Shown here piece after piece: positions 50,457 through 64,000 of a stretch of DNA of 64,000 nt (the stretch's first letter is position 1; each line of letters starts with the position of its first letter). A model generated the notes under the pieces. It had not been told where the DNA came from. It worked only from the letters and a program-made list of their open reading frames with translations, and searched no databases. Where the stretch lies: positions 1-64,000 of the forward strand of contig NZ_QGTM01000004.1 in the NCBI RefSeq assembly GCF_003182195.1, written 5' to 3'. The stretch comes from Halomonas sp. A11-A. GTDB taxonomy: Bacteria > Pseudomonadota > Gammaproteobacteria > Pseudomonadales > Halomonadaceae. Both the position numbers and the translations under genes were made by a program.

Positions 50457-51080
50457 TTACTCGCGGAAGGGGGCGACGTCGCCGCGCCCCTCGCGCAGGA
50501 TCGTCGGCGGCAGGTCGCGCAGGTCCACCACGCTGGTGGGCTCCAGGTGGCAGGCGCCACCGTCGATGATCAGGTCGAGCTGGGCGCCGAAGCGGTCGCG
50601 GATCTCCTCGGCATCGGTCATCGGCAGCTCATCGCCCGGCGGGATCAGCGTCACGCTCATCAGCGGCTCGCCCAGCGCCTCGAGCAGGGCATGGGTGATG
50701 GCGTGGTCCGGCACCCGCACCCCGATGGAGCGCCGCTTGGGGTGCAGCAGCAGTCGCGGCACCTCGGTGGTGGCATGCAGGATGAAGGTATAGGCCCCCG
50801 GCGTGTGGGCCTTGAGCAGCCGGAAGACGGCGTTGTCCACCTTGGCGTAGGTGCCGATCTCCGAGAGATCGGAGCAGACCAGGGTGAAGTTGTGCTTGTC
50901 ATCCAGGGAGCGCAGCCGCTTGATCTTCTCGACGGCCTTCTTGTCGCCGAGGTGGCAGCCCAGGGCGTAGCCCGAGTCGGTGGGGTAGGCCACCACCCCG
51001 CCGGCGCGGATGATCTGGATGGCCTGGTCGATCAGGCGCTTCTGGGGGTTGTCGGGGTGAAGCTGGAAGAACTGGCTCAT
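50457..51080 (-). CDS. yciO: YciO family Sua5/YrdC-fold protein
   Basis: A 207-residue protein with the YrdC fold. Key segments are AGGVVAYPTDSGYALGC, KHNFTLVCSDLSEI, TPGAYTFILHAT and RRSIGVRVPDHAIT, all typical of YciO rather than TsaC. Sua5/TsaC enzymes make threonylcarbamoyl-AMP for tRNA t6A; the role of YciO is less certain. It follows rnm by 42 bases on the same strand. Confidence 0.92.
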   Translation of the reverse strand: MSQFFQLHPDNPQKRLIDQAIQIIRAGGVVAYPTDSGYALGCHLGDKKAVEKIKRLRSLDDKHNFTLVCSDLSEIGTYAKVDNAVFRLLKAHTPGAYTFILHATTEVPRLLLHPKRRSIGVRVPDHAITHALLEALGEPLMSVTLIPPGDELPMTDAEEIRDRFGAQLDLIIDGGACHLEPTSVVDLRDLPPTILREGRGDVAPFRE

Positions 51081-51122
51081 GGTGTCGCTCCCTGTGCAAA
51101 GGCCATGCGGATGATGGTGTGA

Positions 51123-52025
51123 CTATAGCGCGCCGACGCAGGCGACGAGCCTGGGGTGGGTCCACACCGGCGGCGTGGCCGTGCGCGGCACCGGGCTCAT
51201 GCTGCCCGGCGCCAGGTGGCCGCCGGGAAAGTGGAAGTCGCTGCCCAGCGAGGCGTAGAGCTCGCGCTCCTGGAGCTGGCGGGCCAGGTCGCGGGTGGCA
51301 TCGGGGTTCTGGAAGCCGCTGACCAGCTCGGCGGCCTGCCCGCCCGCCTCGCGGAAGGCATCCAGCAGCAGGCCGCGCTTGCGCCGGGTCAGACCGTGGC
51401 GCAGCGGATGGGCCAGCACCGCCACGCCGCCCGCGGCGACGATCCAGGCCACCGCCTCGCTGAGCCCCGGCCAGTGAGACTTGACGTCCCCGGCCTTGCC
51501 ATCGCCCAGGTGCTTCTTGAAGGCGGTGGCGACGTCGGGCACCAGGCCCGCCGCCACCAGCGCCCGGGCGAAGTCGGGCCTGCCCAGGGGGCGCTCGCTG
51601 CCGGCCTGCTCCCGGGCCCTGGCCAGGGCATTCTCGAGGCCTAGCTTCTCCAGACGCTCGGCGATCTTGAGCGCCCGCCGCTCGCGCGCCTCGGCCTGGG
51701 CCGCCAGCCCCTCGGCCAGGGGGCCGCGCACGCCCTGCGGCAGCAGCCCCACCACGTGGATATTGTGGCCGCGCCACTGGGTGGAGAGCTCGGTGCCGGG
51801 GATCAGGGTGAGCCCCTCCCGCGCCGCCGCCGCCGCGGCCTCTGGCACCCCGGCCAGGGTGTCGTGGTCGGTCAGCGCGACGTGGGTCAGCCCCCGCGCC
51901 TTGCACAGCGCCAGCAGCGCCTCGGGCGAGAGGGCGCCATCCGAGGCGGTGGAGTGCATGTGCAGGTCGATGGTGAGCGGTTCGGGGTCGCCCTCGAAAC
52001 GGGCGGGAAGTGGGGACATTGGCAT
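51123..52025 (-). CDS. rnm: PHP-domain 5'-3' exoribonuclease Rnm (YciV/RNase AM)
   Basis: A 300-residue metal-dependent phosphoesterase. PHP motifs are present: [12 protein letters not shown] (first metal site), [30 protein letters not shown] and GSDFHFPG. E. coli YciV trims 5' ends of rRNA and short RNA. The start may be ATG 52025 or 52019; neither has a strong ribosome site. It is divergent from yciI and heads a short operon with yciO. Confidence 0.9.
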   Translation of the reverse strand: MPMSPLPARFEGDPEPLTIDLHMHSTASDGALSPEALLALCKARGLTHVALTDHDTLAGVPEAAAAAAREGLTLIPGTELSTQWRGHNIHVVGLLPQGVRGPLAEGLAAQAEARERRALKIAERLEKLGLENALARAREQAGSERPLGRPDFARALVAAGLVPDVATAFKKHLGDGKAGDVKSHWPGLSEAVAWIVAAGGVAVLAHPLRHGLTRRKRGLLLDAFREAGGQAAELVSGFQNPDATRDLARQLQERELYASLGSDFHFPGGHLAPGSMSPVPRTATPPVWTHPRLVACVGAL

Positions 52026-52140
52026 GACGCCGGCTGGGGACTTTGTCAGAATGGCTTTCCATGGTGCGCGCCAGGCCCTGCGCGGTCAATCGCAGGCGCA
52101 TCCTGCAGCGCCAGCCGTCCAACCCGAGGAAACCACTGCC

Positions 52141-52440
52141 ATGCTCTATGCCATCATCAGTGAAGACGTGAACAACAGCCTGGAACGGCGCCTGGCCGCC
52201 CGCCCGGATCACCTGGCGCGCCTCGAGCTCCTGCGTGACGAGGGCCGCCTGGTGCTGGTCGGCCCCCACCCGGCCATCGACAGCGAGGACCCGGGCGAGG
52301 CGGGCTTCACCGGCAGCCTGGTGGTCGCCGAGTTCGAGAGCCTCAAGGAGGCCCAGGCCTGGGCCGACGCCGACCCCTACATGATCGCCGGGGTCTACGC
52401 CAGGGTCACCGTGAAGCCGTTCAAGAAGGTGATGCCCTGA
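52141..52440 (+). CDS. yciI: YciI family protein
   Basis: A 99-residue small alpha-beta barrel-like protein. It starts [18 protein letters not shown] and has [19 protein letters not shown] and [20 protein letters not shown], the family active-site His/Asp pattern. GAGGAAA precedes ATG 52141. YciI-like proteins may be enzymes related to muconolactone isomerase; the exact role is unknown. Confidence 0.92.
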   Translation: MLYAIISEDVNNSLERRLAARPDHLARLELLRDEGRLVLVGPHPAIDSEDPGEAGFTGSLVVAEFESLKEAQAWADADPYMIAGVYARVTVKPFKKVMP

Positions 52441-52461
52441 CCCCCTGCCCTTCACGGCACC

Positions 52462-52499
52462 TTGTCCACAGCCGAGTTTTGCACAGAGGCTGTGGATAA
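52462..52499. promoter_or_regulatory. Inverted pair of DnaA-box-like sequences
   Basis: TTGTCCACA (52462-52470) and TGTGGATAA (52491-52499), the latter a perfect TTATCCACA on the minus strand, form an inverted pair. The core TCCACAGCC / GGCTGTGGA is a 9-bp stem. It may bind DnaA or be a terminator of yciI. It precedes mnmC by 117 bases. Confidence 0.5.
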
Positions 52500-52615
52500 G
52501 ACTGTTGAAACGCCGCGGACGCTTTTCCCCAGCCGGCATGGGGCGCCGCCGCGGCGCCATTGATCAGATAGTGACCAGCCCTCTCGCCTGAGACCACCCC
52601 CGCCATGGAGCTCCC

Positions 52616-54631
52616 GTGACCGCCGCCCCCGATGGCCTGCCCCCGCTCGCCGCCCTGGAGACCGCTCGCCTCGACTGGCAGCGCGATGACACCGGCGAGG
52701 AGGCCCCCCGCTCCGCCGCCTTCGACGACGTCTACTTCTCGCGCCACGACGGCCGCGCCGAGACCGAGCATGTCTTCCTCGGCGGCAACCGGCTGCCACA
52801 GCGCTTCGCCGACTGGCAGGCGCGCCGGCCCTTCGTGATCGGCGAGACCGGCTTCGGCACCGGGCTCAACATGCTGGTCGCCTGGGCCTGCTTCGACGCC
52901 CATGCCCCGGCGCAGGCGCGGCTGCACCTGGTCTCCACCGAGAAGTTTCCGCTCTCCCGCGAGGACCTGGCCCGGGCGCTGGCCAGCTGGCCCGACCTGG
53001 CCCACCGCGCCGAGGCGCTGCTGGCCCAGTGGCCCGAGCCGGTGGCGGGCGTCCACCGGCTGTGGCTCGACCCGCGGGTCACCCTGGACCTGCACTTCGG
53101 CGACGCCGCCGAGCGCCTCGCCCTGCTCGATGGCCGGGTCGACGCCTGGTTCCTGGACGGCTTCGCGCCCGCGAAGAACCCCCAGATGTGGCAGCCCGAG
53201 CTGTTCGCGGCCATGGCCGCCCGCTCGCGCCCCGGCACCACCTTCGCCACCTTCACCTGCGCCGGGGTGGTCAAGCGTGGCCTGGCGGCGGCGGGCTTCG
53301 CCTGGCGCAAGGTGCCGGGGTTCGGGCGCAAGCGCGAGATGCTGGCCGGCGATATCACAAGCCCCCCCGAGGATCCCCGCCGCACCCGCGCCCCCTGGTT
53401 CACGCCGCCTGCGGCTCGGCCGCCGCGTCATGTGGCGGTGATCGGCGCCGGCATCGCCGGCGCCAGCGTGGCCGCCGCCCTGTCGCGGCGCGGCATCGAG
53501 GTCACCCTCATCGACCGCTTCGACCGGGCGACCCTGGGCGAGACCCACCTGCAGGGGGCGCTCTACGTCAAGCTGGCCGTGGAGACCAACCTCCAGAGCC
53601 GGGTCTACCTGGCCGGGCTGCTCCACAGCCGGCGCTGGCTGGCGTGGCTCGACCCGGACCAGCGCCTGTGGCGCCCCAGCGGCGTGCTGCAGCTGGCGCT
53701 GAGCGAGAAGGAGCAGGCGCGCCAGGCACGCTTCCTGGCGGGACACCCCCTGCCGGAGAGCGTGGTGCGCGGCCTCGACGCCGAGGCGGCCAGCGCCGTC
53801 GCCGGCGTCAGGGTCACCGCCCCCGCGCTGGACTACCCGAATGCCGCCTGGGTCCGCCCCCTGGAGCTCTGCGTTCGCCTCGCGGCAAGCCCGGGCGTGC
53901 GCTTCCGCCAGGGCGAGGTCAGGGCCCTGCAGGCGGAGGACGACGGCTGGGCGCTGACCCTGGCCGACGGCGAGCGCCTCGCGGCCGACCAGGTGGTGGT
54001 CGCCGGGGCCAGCGAGGCCGCCGCCTTCGCCCAGACCGCCGGCCTGCCGCTGCAGCCGGTACGCGGACAGGTCAGCCAGCTCGCCCTGCCCGAGGGCGCC
54101 CCCGCCCTGGAGCGGGTGGTGTGCGCCGGCGGCTATGTGCCGCCCGCGGCGGACGGGGTGCTCAATTTCGGCGCCACCTTCGGCCCCGGCGAGACCGACC
54201 CCACCGAGCGCGAGGCCGACCACGCGGCCAACCTGGCCGAGCTCGCCCGCGGCCTGCCCGATTTCGTGGCGGTCCTGCGCGCCGCCGGCGCCGACCTCGC
54301 GCCCGAGCGCCTCACCGGCCGGGTGGGCGTGCGGGCGGCGAGCCCAGACAAGTCACCCTACGCCGGCCCGGTGCCCGACGCCGAGGCGTGGCGGGAGGAC
54401 TACGCCGTGCTGGCCAAGGACGCCACTCGCGTCCCGGACGTCTCCGGGCGCCACCATGCCGGACTCTGGATCAGCAGCGCCCACGGCTCGCGAGGGCTCG
54501 CCAGCGCCCCGCTCTGCGCGGAGCTCATCGCCTCGCGGATCTGCGACGAGCCGCTGCCCCTGGAGCAGCCGCTCGCCGACCACCTGCATCCCGGCCGGCG
54601 GCTGATTCGCGACATCATCCAGGGCAAGTAA
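52616..54631 (+). CDS. mnmC: Bifunctional tRNA-modification enzyme MnmC
   Basis: A 671-residue two-domain enzyme finishing mnm5s2U at tRNA wobble position 34. The N-terminal methyltransferase (about 1-245) has IGETGFGTGLNMLVAW, LDGFAPAKNPQMW and TFTCAGVVKRGLAAAGF. The C-terminal FAD oxidase has VIGAGIAGASVAAALSRRG near residue 275 and ASPDKSPYAGPVPDAE toward the end. GTG 52616 is the start, with GGAG five bases upstream. Length matches the family. Confidence 0.95.
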   Translation: MTAAPDGLPPLAALETARLDWQRDDTGEEAPRSAAFDDVYFSRHDGRAETEHVFLGGNRLPQRFADWQARRPFVIGETGFGTGLNMLVAWACFDAHAPAQARLHLVSTEKFPLSREDLARALASWPDLAHRAEALLAQWPEPVAGVHRLWLDPRVTLDLHFGDAAERLALLDGRVDAWFLDGFAPAKNPQMWQPELFAAMAARSRPGTTFATFTCAGVVKRGLAAAGFAWRKVPGFGRKREMLAGDITSPPEDPRRTRAPWFTPPAARPPRHVAVIGAGIAGASVAAALSRRGIEVTLIDRFDRATLGETHLQGALYVKLAVETNLQSRVYLAGLLHSRRWLAWLDPDQRLWRPSGVLQLALSEKEQARQARFLAGHPLPESVVRGLDAEAASAVAGVRVTAPALDYPNAAWVRPLELCVRLAASPGVRFRQGEVRALQAEDDGWALTLADGERLAADQVVVAGASEAAAFAQTAGLPLQPVRGQVSQLALPEGAPALERVVCAGGYVPPAADGVLNFGATFGPGETDPTEREADHAANLAELARGLPDFVAVLRAAGADLAPERLTGRVGVRAASPDKSPYAGPVPDAEAWREDYAVLAKDATRVPDVSGRHHAGLWISSAHGSRGLASAPLCAELIASRICDEPLPLEQPLADHLHPGRRLIRDIIQGK

Positions 54632-54666
54632 GCGAGAGGCGTCAGGAACGGCTCGTGGAGGGGGCC

Positions 54667-58926
<4,260 letters not shown>

Positions 58927-59152
58927 GGGTCGTCAGCCTTTCGCTTAGGCGCCATGCCTGATGGTTGTCCGTCCATAGCATAGCGCGATCGCCAAAAAAG
59001 GGGCCACTTTTTTTATTTGTCAACCCTCCGGGATTTCCTGCCCTGAGTCGACGATGCCCCGCGCAATCGCCCTGCGATGATCCCCTCGCATCCATGCAAT
59101 GCAGCATTACCACTCTCCTTGTTACCCCTTTTATTCCTCGGCATCAAGCCCG

Positions 59153-62100
59153 TCAGGCTTCGGCGAGGGCGGCGGCTTCCTCGACATCCACCGATACCAG
59201 CCGCGACACCCCCGGTTCCTGCATGGTGACCCCCATCAGTCGATCGCCGGCTTCCATGGCGATCTTGTTGTGGGTGATATAGATGAACTGGACGCTCTCC
59301 GACATCTCCTTCACCAGCTTCGCATAGCGACCCACGTTGGCGTCATCCAGCGGCGCATCCACTTCGTCCAGCATGCAGAAGGGGGCCGGGTTGAGCTGGA
59401 AGATGGCGAAGACCAGCGACAGGGCGGTCAGCGCCTTTTCGCCACCGGAGAGCAGGTGAATGGTGCTGTTCTTCTTGCCGGGCGGGCGCGCCATGATGGC
59501 GACCCCGGTCTCCAGCAAATCCTCCCCGGTCAGGGTCAACCATGCGGTTCCGCCGCCGAAGACCCGGGGGAAAAGCGACTGCAGGCCGGCGTTGACCCGC
59601 TCGAAGGTGTCGCGGAAACGGGCCCGGGTTTCCTGGTCGATGCGCCGGATCGCCCGGTCGAGGGTCTCCAGCGCCTCGCTGAGCTCGGCATGCTGGGCCT
59701 CCAGGTAGTCGCGGCGTTCGGCCTGCTGGTCATACTCCTCGATGGCCGCGAGGTTGATGGCGCCGAGGCGGCGGATGCGCTCGCCGAGCTCCTCCAGGCG
59801 GGTCTGCCAGGCGGACTCGGTGGCGTTGGGGTCGAGCCCCTCGGCCAGCTCGCGCTCCTCGAGGCCCAGTTCGCGCAGCTGCTCGTCCTGGGTCTCGGCC
59901 TTGAGGTGCAGGGCCTGAACCTGCATGCGCGCCTCCTGGAGGCGTTCGCGAATGCCCTCCAGGCGGCGCTCATGGCCCTGGCGCGCCTGCTCGTCCTCGC
60001 GCAGGCGCTCCACCAGCTCAGCGGAGCGGGCACGCACCGCGTTGAGGGCCCGCTCCTCGCGCTCGCGGCGGTCGAGCAGCTCGTCGAGGCGTTCGCGGCG
60101 CTCCTCCTCCGGCTCGCGCAGCAGCTCGCGCTCCTCCTCGAGCTCCTCCCGTCGCCCCTGCAGGCGTTCACGGGCCTCGGCGGCGCGCCCCTGCTGTTCG
60201 GCGAGGCCGGTGCGCTCGGCGGCCAGGCGCTCCTGCTCGAGGGCCAGGCGCTGCAGCTGTTCGGCCAGGGGGCGCTGGCGGGCGCGAAGCGAGGCGAGCC
60301 GCTCTCGGGCGGCCTGCCGCTCGCGCTCGAGCCGCTCGCGGCGCTCGGCGCCCTCCTCGAGCCGCGTCATGGCCTGCTGCCAGCGATCGCGGGCCTCCTC
60401 GATGGCGAGCCGCGCCTCCTCGCGCGCCTCGGCGAGGCCAGCGAGCTCCTCGGCCAGTTCGGCGGCGCGGCCCTCCAGGTGCTCCAGGCGGCTGGCCAGC
60501 CCGCTCTGCTGCACCGCCAGCTGCTGGCGCTGCTGATCCAGGTCGCGCTCCTCGAGGCGGCACGCCTCCAGGTCCCGCTCGGCCTGCTCGGCGCGTTCCA
60601 GCTGCTCGGCCAGCCGCAGCTCCTGCGCCTCCAGGCGAGACTCGACGGCCGCGAAGGCGGCCTCGGCCTCGGCCTGGCGGCGACGGCTCACCAGCAGGGC
60701 ATCGGGGCCATCGCCCAGCCCGCGATGGCGCATCCAGCCCGCGCCCAGCCAGAGGCCGTCGGGGGTGATCAGGCTCTCGCCGGGAGCGAGGGTCTCGCGC
60801 TCGGCCCAGGCGGCCTCGCGGCTCTCGACGCAGCGGATGGTCGCCAGCCAGCGGGCGGCGGCGCCCGCGCCCCGGACGCGGCTCGCCAGGGTGCCGGCGG
60901 GCGCCTCGCTCTCGCGCGCCTCGACCAGCCCCAGCTCCGCCGGAGGCGCCGTCAGGGCGGCGGGGTCCAGGGAGGCCAGTCGGGCCCGCAGCCAGGGCGC
61001 CAGCACCCAGGACACCGCGGCCTCCCAGCCGTCATCGACCGAGAGGCACTCGCCGAGGCGCGGAGCCTCGGCGAGGCCCAGCCCGGCCAGGTAGGCATCC
61101 AGCGCCTCGTCGTGATCGGCCAGCCCGGCCTGGATCAGCGCCTCCAGGGAGGCGAGCTCCCCCTGCAGTTCGCTGCGGCGCTGACGCTGCTCCTCGCGGG
61201 CGGCCTCGCTGTCGCGGGCGGCCTCCCGGGCCGCGTCGCGGACCTGCTGCAGGCTCTCGCGGCGCGCCTCCAGGGACTCGCGCCTGAGCTCCAGCTCGGC
61301 CAGCCGCTCGGCGAGCTCGGCCTGCTGCTCGGTCAGCGCCGCGATGTCGGGCAGCTCCGCCTGCTGCTGGCGGCGGCGCTGTTCATCGGCGCCGAGGCGC
61401 TCCAGGCGTGACTCCTGCTCGCGCAGGCGATCCTGGCCGCGTTCGGCCTCGCGACTCGCCTCGCGCCACTGCTCACTGAAGGCCTCCCAGGCGGCGTCGG
61501 CCTCCTCCGCCTCGGGCTCGGCCTCCTCGAGGGCCGCCTCCAGCTCCTCGAGCTGCTCGGCCAGGGCCTCGCGCTCCGGGGTGAGGGTCTCCAGGCGCTC
61601 CTCCAGGCGCGCCAGCCGCTCGCCGTCGTCCTCGCCCAGGCGCGCCAGCTCCCGGAGGTCGCGGTGGGCGGCCTCCAGGTCGCGGGCCAGCTGGGCATCG
61701 CGGGCGCGGGCATGCTCGAGATCCTGCTCCAGCCTGGCGATGGCGGTGGTGGTCTCGAAGAAGCGCGACTGCTCGGCGTCGAGCTCGGCGGCCAGGCGGT
61801 CGTGGTCGACCCGGGCCTCCTCGAGGCGGGTCTCGCACTGGCGCAGCCCCAGCACCTCGCGCTCCACCGCGGTCTCGAGCTCGCCGACGCGGCTCTCCTC
61901 CTCGCCCTGGCGGGCGCGCAGGGCCCGGGCGCGCAGCAGTGCCAGCTCGCCCTTGACCCGATGCTCCTCGTTCTTGAGCTGCTGGTAGCGGCGCGCGGCC
62001 TCGGCCTGGCGCCGGAGGCGCTCGAGCTGCTTGTCGAGCTCCTCGCGGATATCCTCCAGGCGATCCAGGTTCTCCTGGGTGCGGCGCATGCGGCTCTCGG

Positions 62101-62638
62101 TCTCGCGGCGGCGCTCCTTGTACTTGGAGATGCCGGCGGCCTCCTCCAGGGTGGCGCGCAGCTCCTCGGGGCGCGCCTCGATCAGGCGCGAGATCATGCC
62201 CTGGCCGATGATGGCGTAGGAGCGCGGGCCGAGGCCGGTACCGAGGAAGAGGTCGGCGATGTCGCGGCGGCGACACTTCTGGCCGTTGAAGAAGTAGGAG
62301 GACTGGGCGTCGCGGGTCACCACCCGCTTGACGGCGATCTCGGCGTACTGGGCGTAGATACCGCCCATGGCGCCGTCACGGTTGTCGAAGAGCAGCTCGA
62401 TGGCGGCCTGCCCCACCGGCTTGCGGCCGGTGGAGCCGTTGAAGATGACGTCGGTCATCGACTCGCCGCGCAGGGTCTTGGCGGAGGACTCCCCCATGAC
62501 CCAGCGCACCGCGTCGATGATGTTGGACTTGCCACAGCCGTTGGGCCCGACGATGGCGGTCATGTTGCCATCGAAGGGCACCGTGACCGGGTCGACGAAG
62601 GACTTGAAGCCAACCAGGCGGATCGACTTGAGGCGCAT
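59153..62638 (-). CDS. smc: Chromosome partition protein SMC
   Basis: An 1161-residue condensin ATPase. The N-terminal head has Walker A GPNGCGKSN (residues 31-39). Long coiled-coil arms rich in Glu, Arg, Leu and Ala flank a flexible hinge near 510-650 (RLGECLSVDDGWEAAVSWVL is its start region). The C-terminal head has LLSGGEKALTALSLVFAI (signature), LDEVDAPLDDANV (Walker B) and ITHNKIAMEAGDRLMGV. Note that this organism has SMC rather than MukB. ATG 62638 begins MRLKSIRLVGFKSFVDP. It lies 19 bases past ccmI. Confidence 0.96.
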   Translation of the reverse strand: MRLKSIRLVGFKSFVDPVTVPFDGNMTAIVGPNGCGKSNIIDAVRWVMGESSAKTLRGESMTDVIFNGSTGRKPVGQAAIELLFDNRDGAMGGIYAQYAEIAVKRVVTRDAQSSYFFNGQKCRRRDIADLFLGTGLGPRSYAIIGQGMISRLIEARPEELRATLEEAAGISKYKERRRETESRMRRTQENLDRLEDIREELDKQLERLRRQAEAARRYQQLKNEEHRVKGELALLRARALRARQGEEESRVGELETAVEREVLGLRQCETRLEEARVDHDRLAAELDAEQSRFFETTTAIARLEQDLEHARARDAQLARDLEAAHRDLRELARLGEDDGERLARLEERLETLTPEREALAEQLEELEAALEEAEPEAEEADAAWEAFSEQWREASREAERGQDRLREQESRLERLGADEQRRRQQQAELPDIAALTEQQAELAERLAELELRRESLEARRESLQQVRDAAREAARDSEAAREEQRQRRSELQGELASLEALIQAGLADHDEALDAYLAGLGLAEAPRLGECLSVDDGWEAAVSWVLAPWLRARLASLDPAALTAPPAELGLVEARESEAPAGTLASRVRGAGAAARWLATIRCVESREAAWAERETLAPGESLITPDGLWLGAGWMRHRGLGDGPDALLVSRRRQAEAEAAFAAVESRLEAQELRLAEQLERAEQAERDLEACRLEERDLDQQRQQLAVQQSGLASRLEHLEGRAAELAEELAGLAEAREEARLAIEEARDRWQQAMTRLEEGAERRERLERERQAARERLASLRARQRPLAEQLQRLALEQERLAAERTGLAEQQGRAAEARERLQGRREELEEERELLREPEEERRERLDELLDRREREERALNAVRARSAELVERLREDEQARQGHERRLEGIRERLQEARMQVQALHLKAETQDEQLRELGLEERELAEGLDPNATESAWQTRLEELGERIRRLGAINLAAIEEYDQQAERRDYLEAQHAELSEALETLDRAIRRIDQETRARFRDTFERVNAGLQSLFPRVFGGGTAWLTLTGEDLLETGVAIMARPPGKKNSTIHLLSGGEKALTALSLVFAIFQLNPAPFCMLDEVDAPLDDANVGRYAKLVKEMSESVQFIYITHNKIAMEAGDRLMGVTMQEPGVSRLVSVDVEEAAALAEA

Positions 62639-62657
62639 CGGCGACTATCCGCCGAGG

Positions 62658-63908
62658 CTAGTCGAAGACACGGTCGACCACCACCTCGACGGGCTCGCCG
62701 TCGGTGGCGCCCACCGGCACCCCCTCCAGATCGCCGAACAGGTCGCCGGCCTGGGGGGCCGCGTCGCCGCTGGCCGAGACGCGCACCATCAACCGCGCCT
62801 CGCGCACCTGGGCGAGGCTCGCCTCCGGCGACATGGCATGGCGCTCGTCGAGGACCACCTCGGTGGGCAGCTCGCCGACCGGGAAGCGGACCACGGCCAG
62901 GGGCGGCAGCTCACCCTCCATGTCGCGGGCCACCACGAACACCGTGGCCTGCTCGCCCAGGCGCCCCTCGAGGGCCTCATCCAGGCTCACCCGGACGCGG
63001 ATGCCGTCCCCCTGGGCCTCGTCCATGGTCGGCTCCCGGGCCTCGGGCTCGACGCCCAGCCGCTCCTGGGCGACGCGGATGCCCTCGCGCAGCGCCTGGC
63101 CGGAGGAGGCATCCGACATGCCCGCGATGGCGCGCCGCCAGTAGTCGATGGCGCCCTCGTAGTCGCCGCGGTCGAAGGCCTCGATGCCCAGCACCCCGAG
63201 CACCGTGGGCTGGCTGGAGTCACGCTCCAGGGTCTCGTCCACCAGCGCCTGAACCCGGGGGGTCAGCTGGCGGTCGGCGACGAAGAACTCGACCTGGGCC
63301 AGTTGACCAAGCAGCGAGGGATGGCGCCCCTCGAGCTCGATCAGCCGCTCCAGGGCGTGGATCGCCTCGCGGCCCTGGCCCATGTCCCGGTAGAGCGGGA
63401 ACAGCGAGGACCAGACGTTGGGGTTACCGGGCTGGCGCACGGCCTGCTCCTCGAGGCGTTCGATTAGCATTTCGATGGAGCCATCGGGGTGGTTCTGCAC
63501 CTCCTGCTGCAGTGCGAGCAGGGTGAGGTCGCCCTCGGCCCCCTCGCGCTGGTACCAGAGCACGCTGGCCACCACCACCAGCACCATCACGATCGGCACG
63601 GCCAGGCGGCCGGAGGCGGAAGCCTTGAGCGGCGCCCGCTTGAGGCCCTCGGTGTCCTCGAGCAGGCCGCGCTCGAGCTCCAGGCGATCCTCCTCGTAGC
63701 GGGCCTGGTCGATATCGCCACGCTCGAGGGCCGCCTCCAGAGACGCCAGGCGCCGCTGGAAGATCGCCACGTTCTGCTCCGCGGTACGGTCGTTGATCTC
63801 GTGGTCGCGCTGAGCGTCATGCACGGCACGCGCCCGGCGCAGCGGCGCGACCAGCAGCCAGAGTGCCGGCAGCAGCAGGACGGCGAAGGCAATCCATAAC
63901 AGAGTCAT
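62658..63908 (-). CDS. ccmI: Cytochrome c biogenesis protein CcmI (CycH)
   Basis: A 416-residue inner-membrane protein. Two helices (about 3-22 and 100-118) flank a coiled region with VAIFQRRLASLEAALERGDI. The periplasmic C-terminal half has TPR-like repeats (NPNVWSSLFPLYRDMGQGRE, VLGVLGIEAFDRGDYEGAI) that hold apocytochrome c. ATG 63908 overlaps the ccmH stop. It is the last gene of the ccm set, immediately followed by smc. Confidence 0.9.
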   Translation of the reverse strand: MTLLWIAFAVLLLPALWLLVAPLRRARAVHDAQRDHEINDRTAEQNVAIFQRRLASLEAALERGDIDQARYEEDRLELERGLLEDTEGLKRAPLKASASGRLAVPIVMVLVVVASVLWYQREGAEGDLTLLALQQEVQNHPDGSIEMLIERLEEQAVRQPGNPNVWSSLFPLYRDMGQGREAIHALERLIELEGRHPSLLGQLAQVEFFVADRQLTPRVQALVDETLERDSSQPTVLGVLGIEAFDRGDYEGAIDYWRRAIAGMSDASSGQALREGIRVAQERLGVEPEAREPTMDEAQGDGIRVRVSLDEALEGRLGEQATVFVVARDMEGELPPLAVVRFPVGELPTEVVLDERHAMSPEASLAQVREARLMVRVSASGDAAPQAGDLFGDLEGVPVGATDGEPVEVVVDRVFD

Positions 63909-64000
63909 TCGGTTCTCTCGCGGTTGATCAGGGCTTGCAGACGAGCGCGCTCCTCGGCAGTGAGCGCCTGCGCGGAGGCGTTCTGGCGGGACCGCACGAT
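63905..64000 (-). CDS. ccmH: CcmH, cytochrome c maturation protein (partial, C-terminus)
   Basis: The frame enters from the right edge and ends at 63905. The visible 31 residues end QALTAEERARLQALINRE, the typical soluble tail of CcmH after its membrane helix. The stop overlaps the ccmI start by four bases (ATGA), the usual ccmH-ccmI coupling. Confidence 0.8.
   Translation of the reverse strand: MVRSRQNASAQALTAEERARLQALINRERTE

Overview
The window is GC-rich, densely coded and free of rRNA or tRNA genes. It looks like the chromosome of a gammaproteobacterium, most likely Halomonadaceae or a near relative (inference). The reasons are ZipA, a glrK-qseG-glrR signalling set, a Pseudomonas-style aruCFGDB operon with two AruF/AruG subunits, FabV in place of FabI, and the MnmC, YheU and YciO/Rnm/YciI families. 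Most genes are housekeeping. Two places carry mobile or decayed DNA.

Layout. 1-5.8 kb: the end of a membrane protein, then a sensory module (small periplasmic binding protein, a porin-like gene with two nonsense codons, a membrane GGDEF-EAL protein), then a compositionally distinct exosortase-type acyltransferase. 5.8-9.1 kb: TRIC-type channel, DUF305 protein, NfeD and an SPFH protein. 9.1-17.2 kb: the arginine succinyltransferase operon aruCFGDB (minus strand) and, beyond a methyltransferase, an ArgR-type GlxA/AraC regulator that probably controls it. 17.3-24.5 kb: FabV, a glutathione peroxidase, and an operon of Nudix, MoxR ATPase, DUF58 and TgpA transglutaminase. 24.6-33 kb: AidB, a receiver-EAL protein, LysE exporter, Rnk, several small proteins, a CurA-like reductase, PsiE, a VOC protein and a CPBP protease. 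33.1-35.0 kb: a small gene inactivated by a complete IS256-family element (inverted repeats and an 8-bp target duplication are visible) and by a one-base frameshift. 35.1-38.3 kb: guaB-guaA. 38.5-40.6 kb: a PRC-barrel protein and xseA. 40.6-46.3 kb: glrR, qseG, glrK, a noncoding locus, and argA. 46.5-52.4 kb: Pit phosphate transporter with its DUF47 partner, a CYTH protein, a potassium channel, YciO, Rnm and YciI. 52.6-64 kb: mnmC, then a minus-strand run ccmH-ccmI-smc-zipA-ligA-yheU.

Most interesting region. Upstream of glrK, on the same strand, lie a sigma-54 promoter (GG-N10-GC), a perfect IHF consensus, two TGTC-N10-GACA-like elements of the kind bound by GlrR, about 470 nt without a credible ORF but with strong hairpins, and a strong intrinsic terminator with eight T. 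This is the position and promoter logic of the enterobacterial sRNA gene glmY, but the RNA appears longer and includes short hairpins with GGA in the loop. I propose it as a GlrR/sigma-54-controlled small RNA that has not been recognised here.

How genes work together. The aru operon degrades arginine to glutamate and succinate while argA starts arginine synthesis, so the ArgR-type regulator sits at a sensible place. The moxR-DUF58-tgpA set probably acts on envelope proteins. The ccmH to yheU run links cytochrome c maturation with chromosome segregation, division and DNA ligation.
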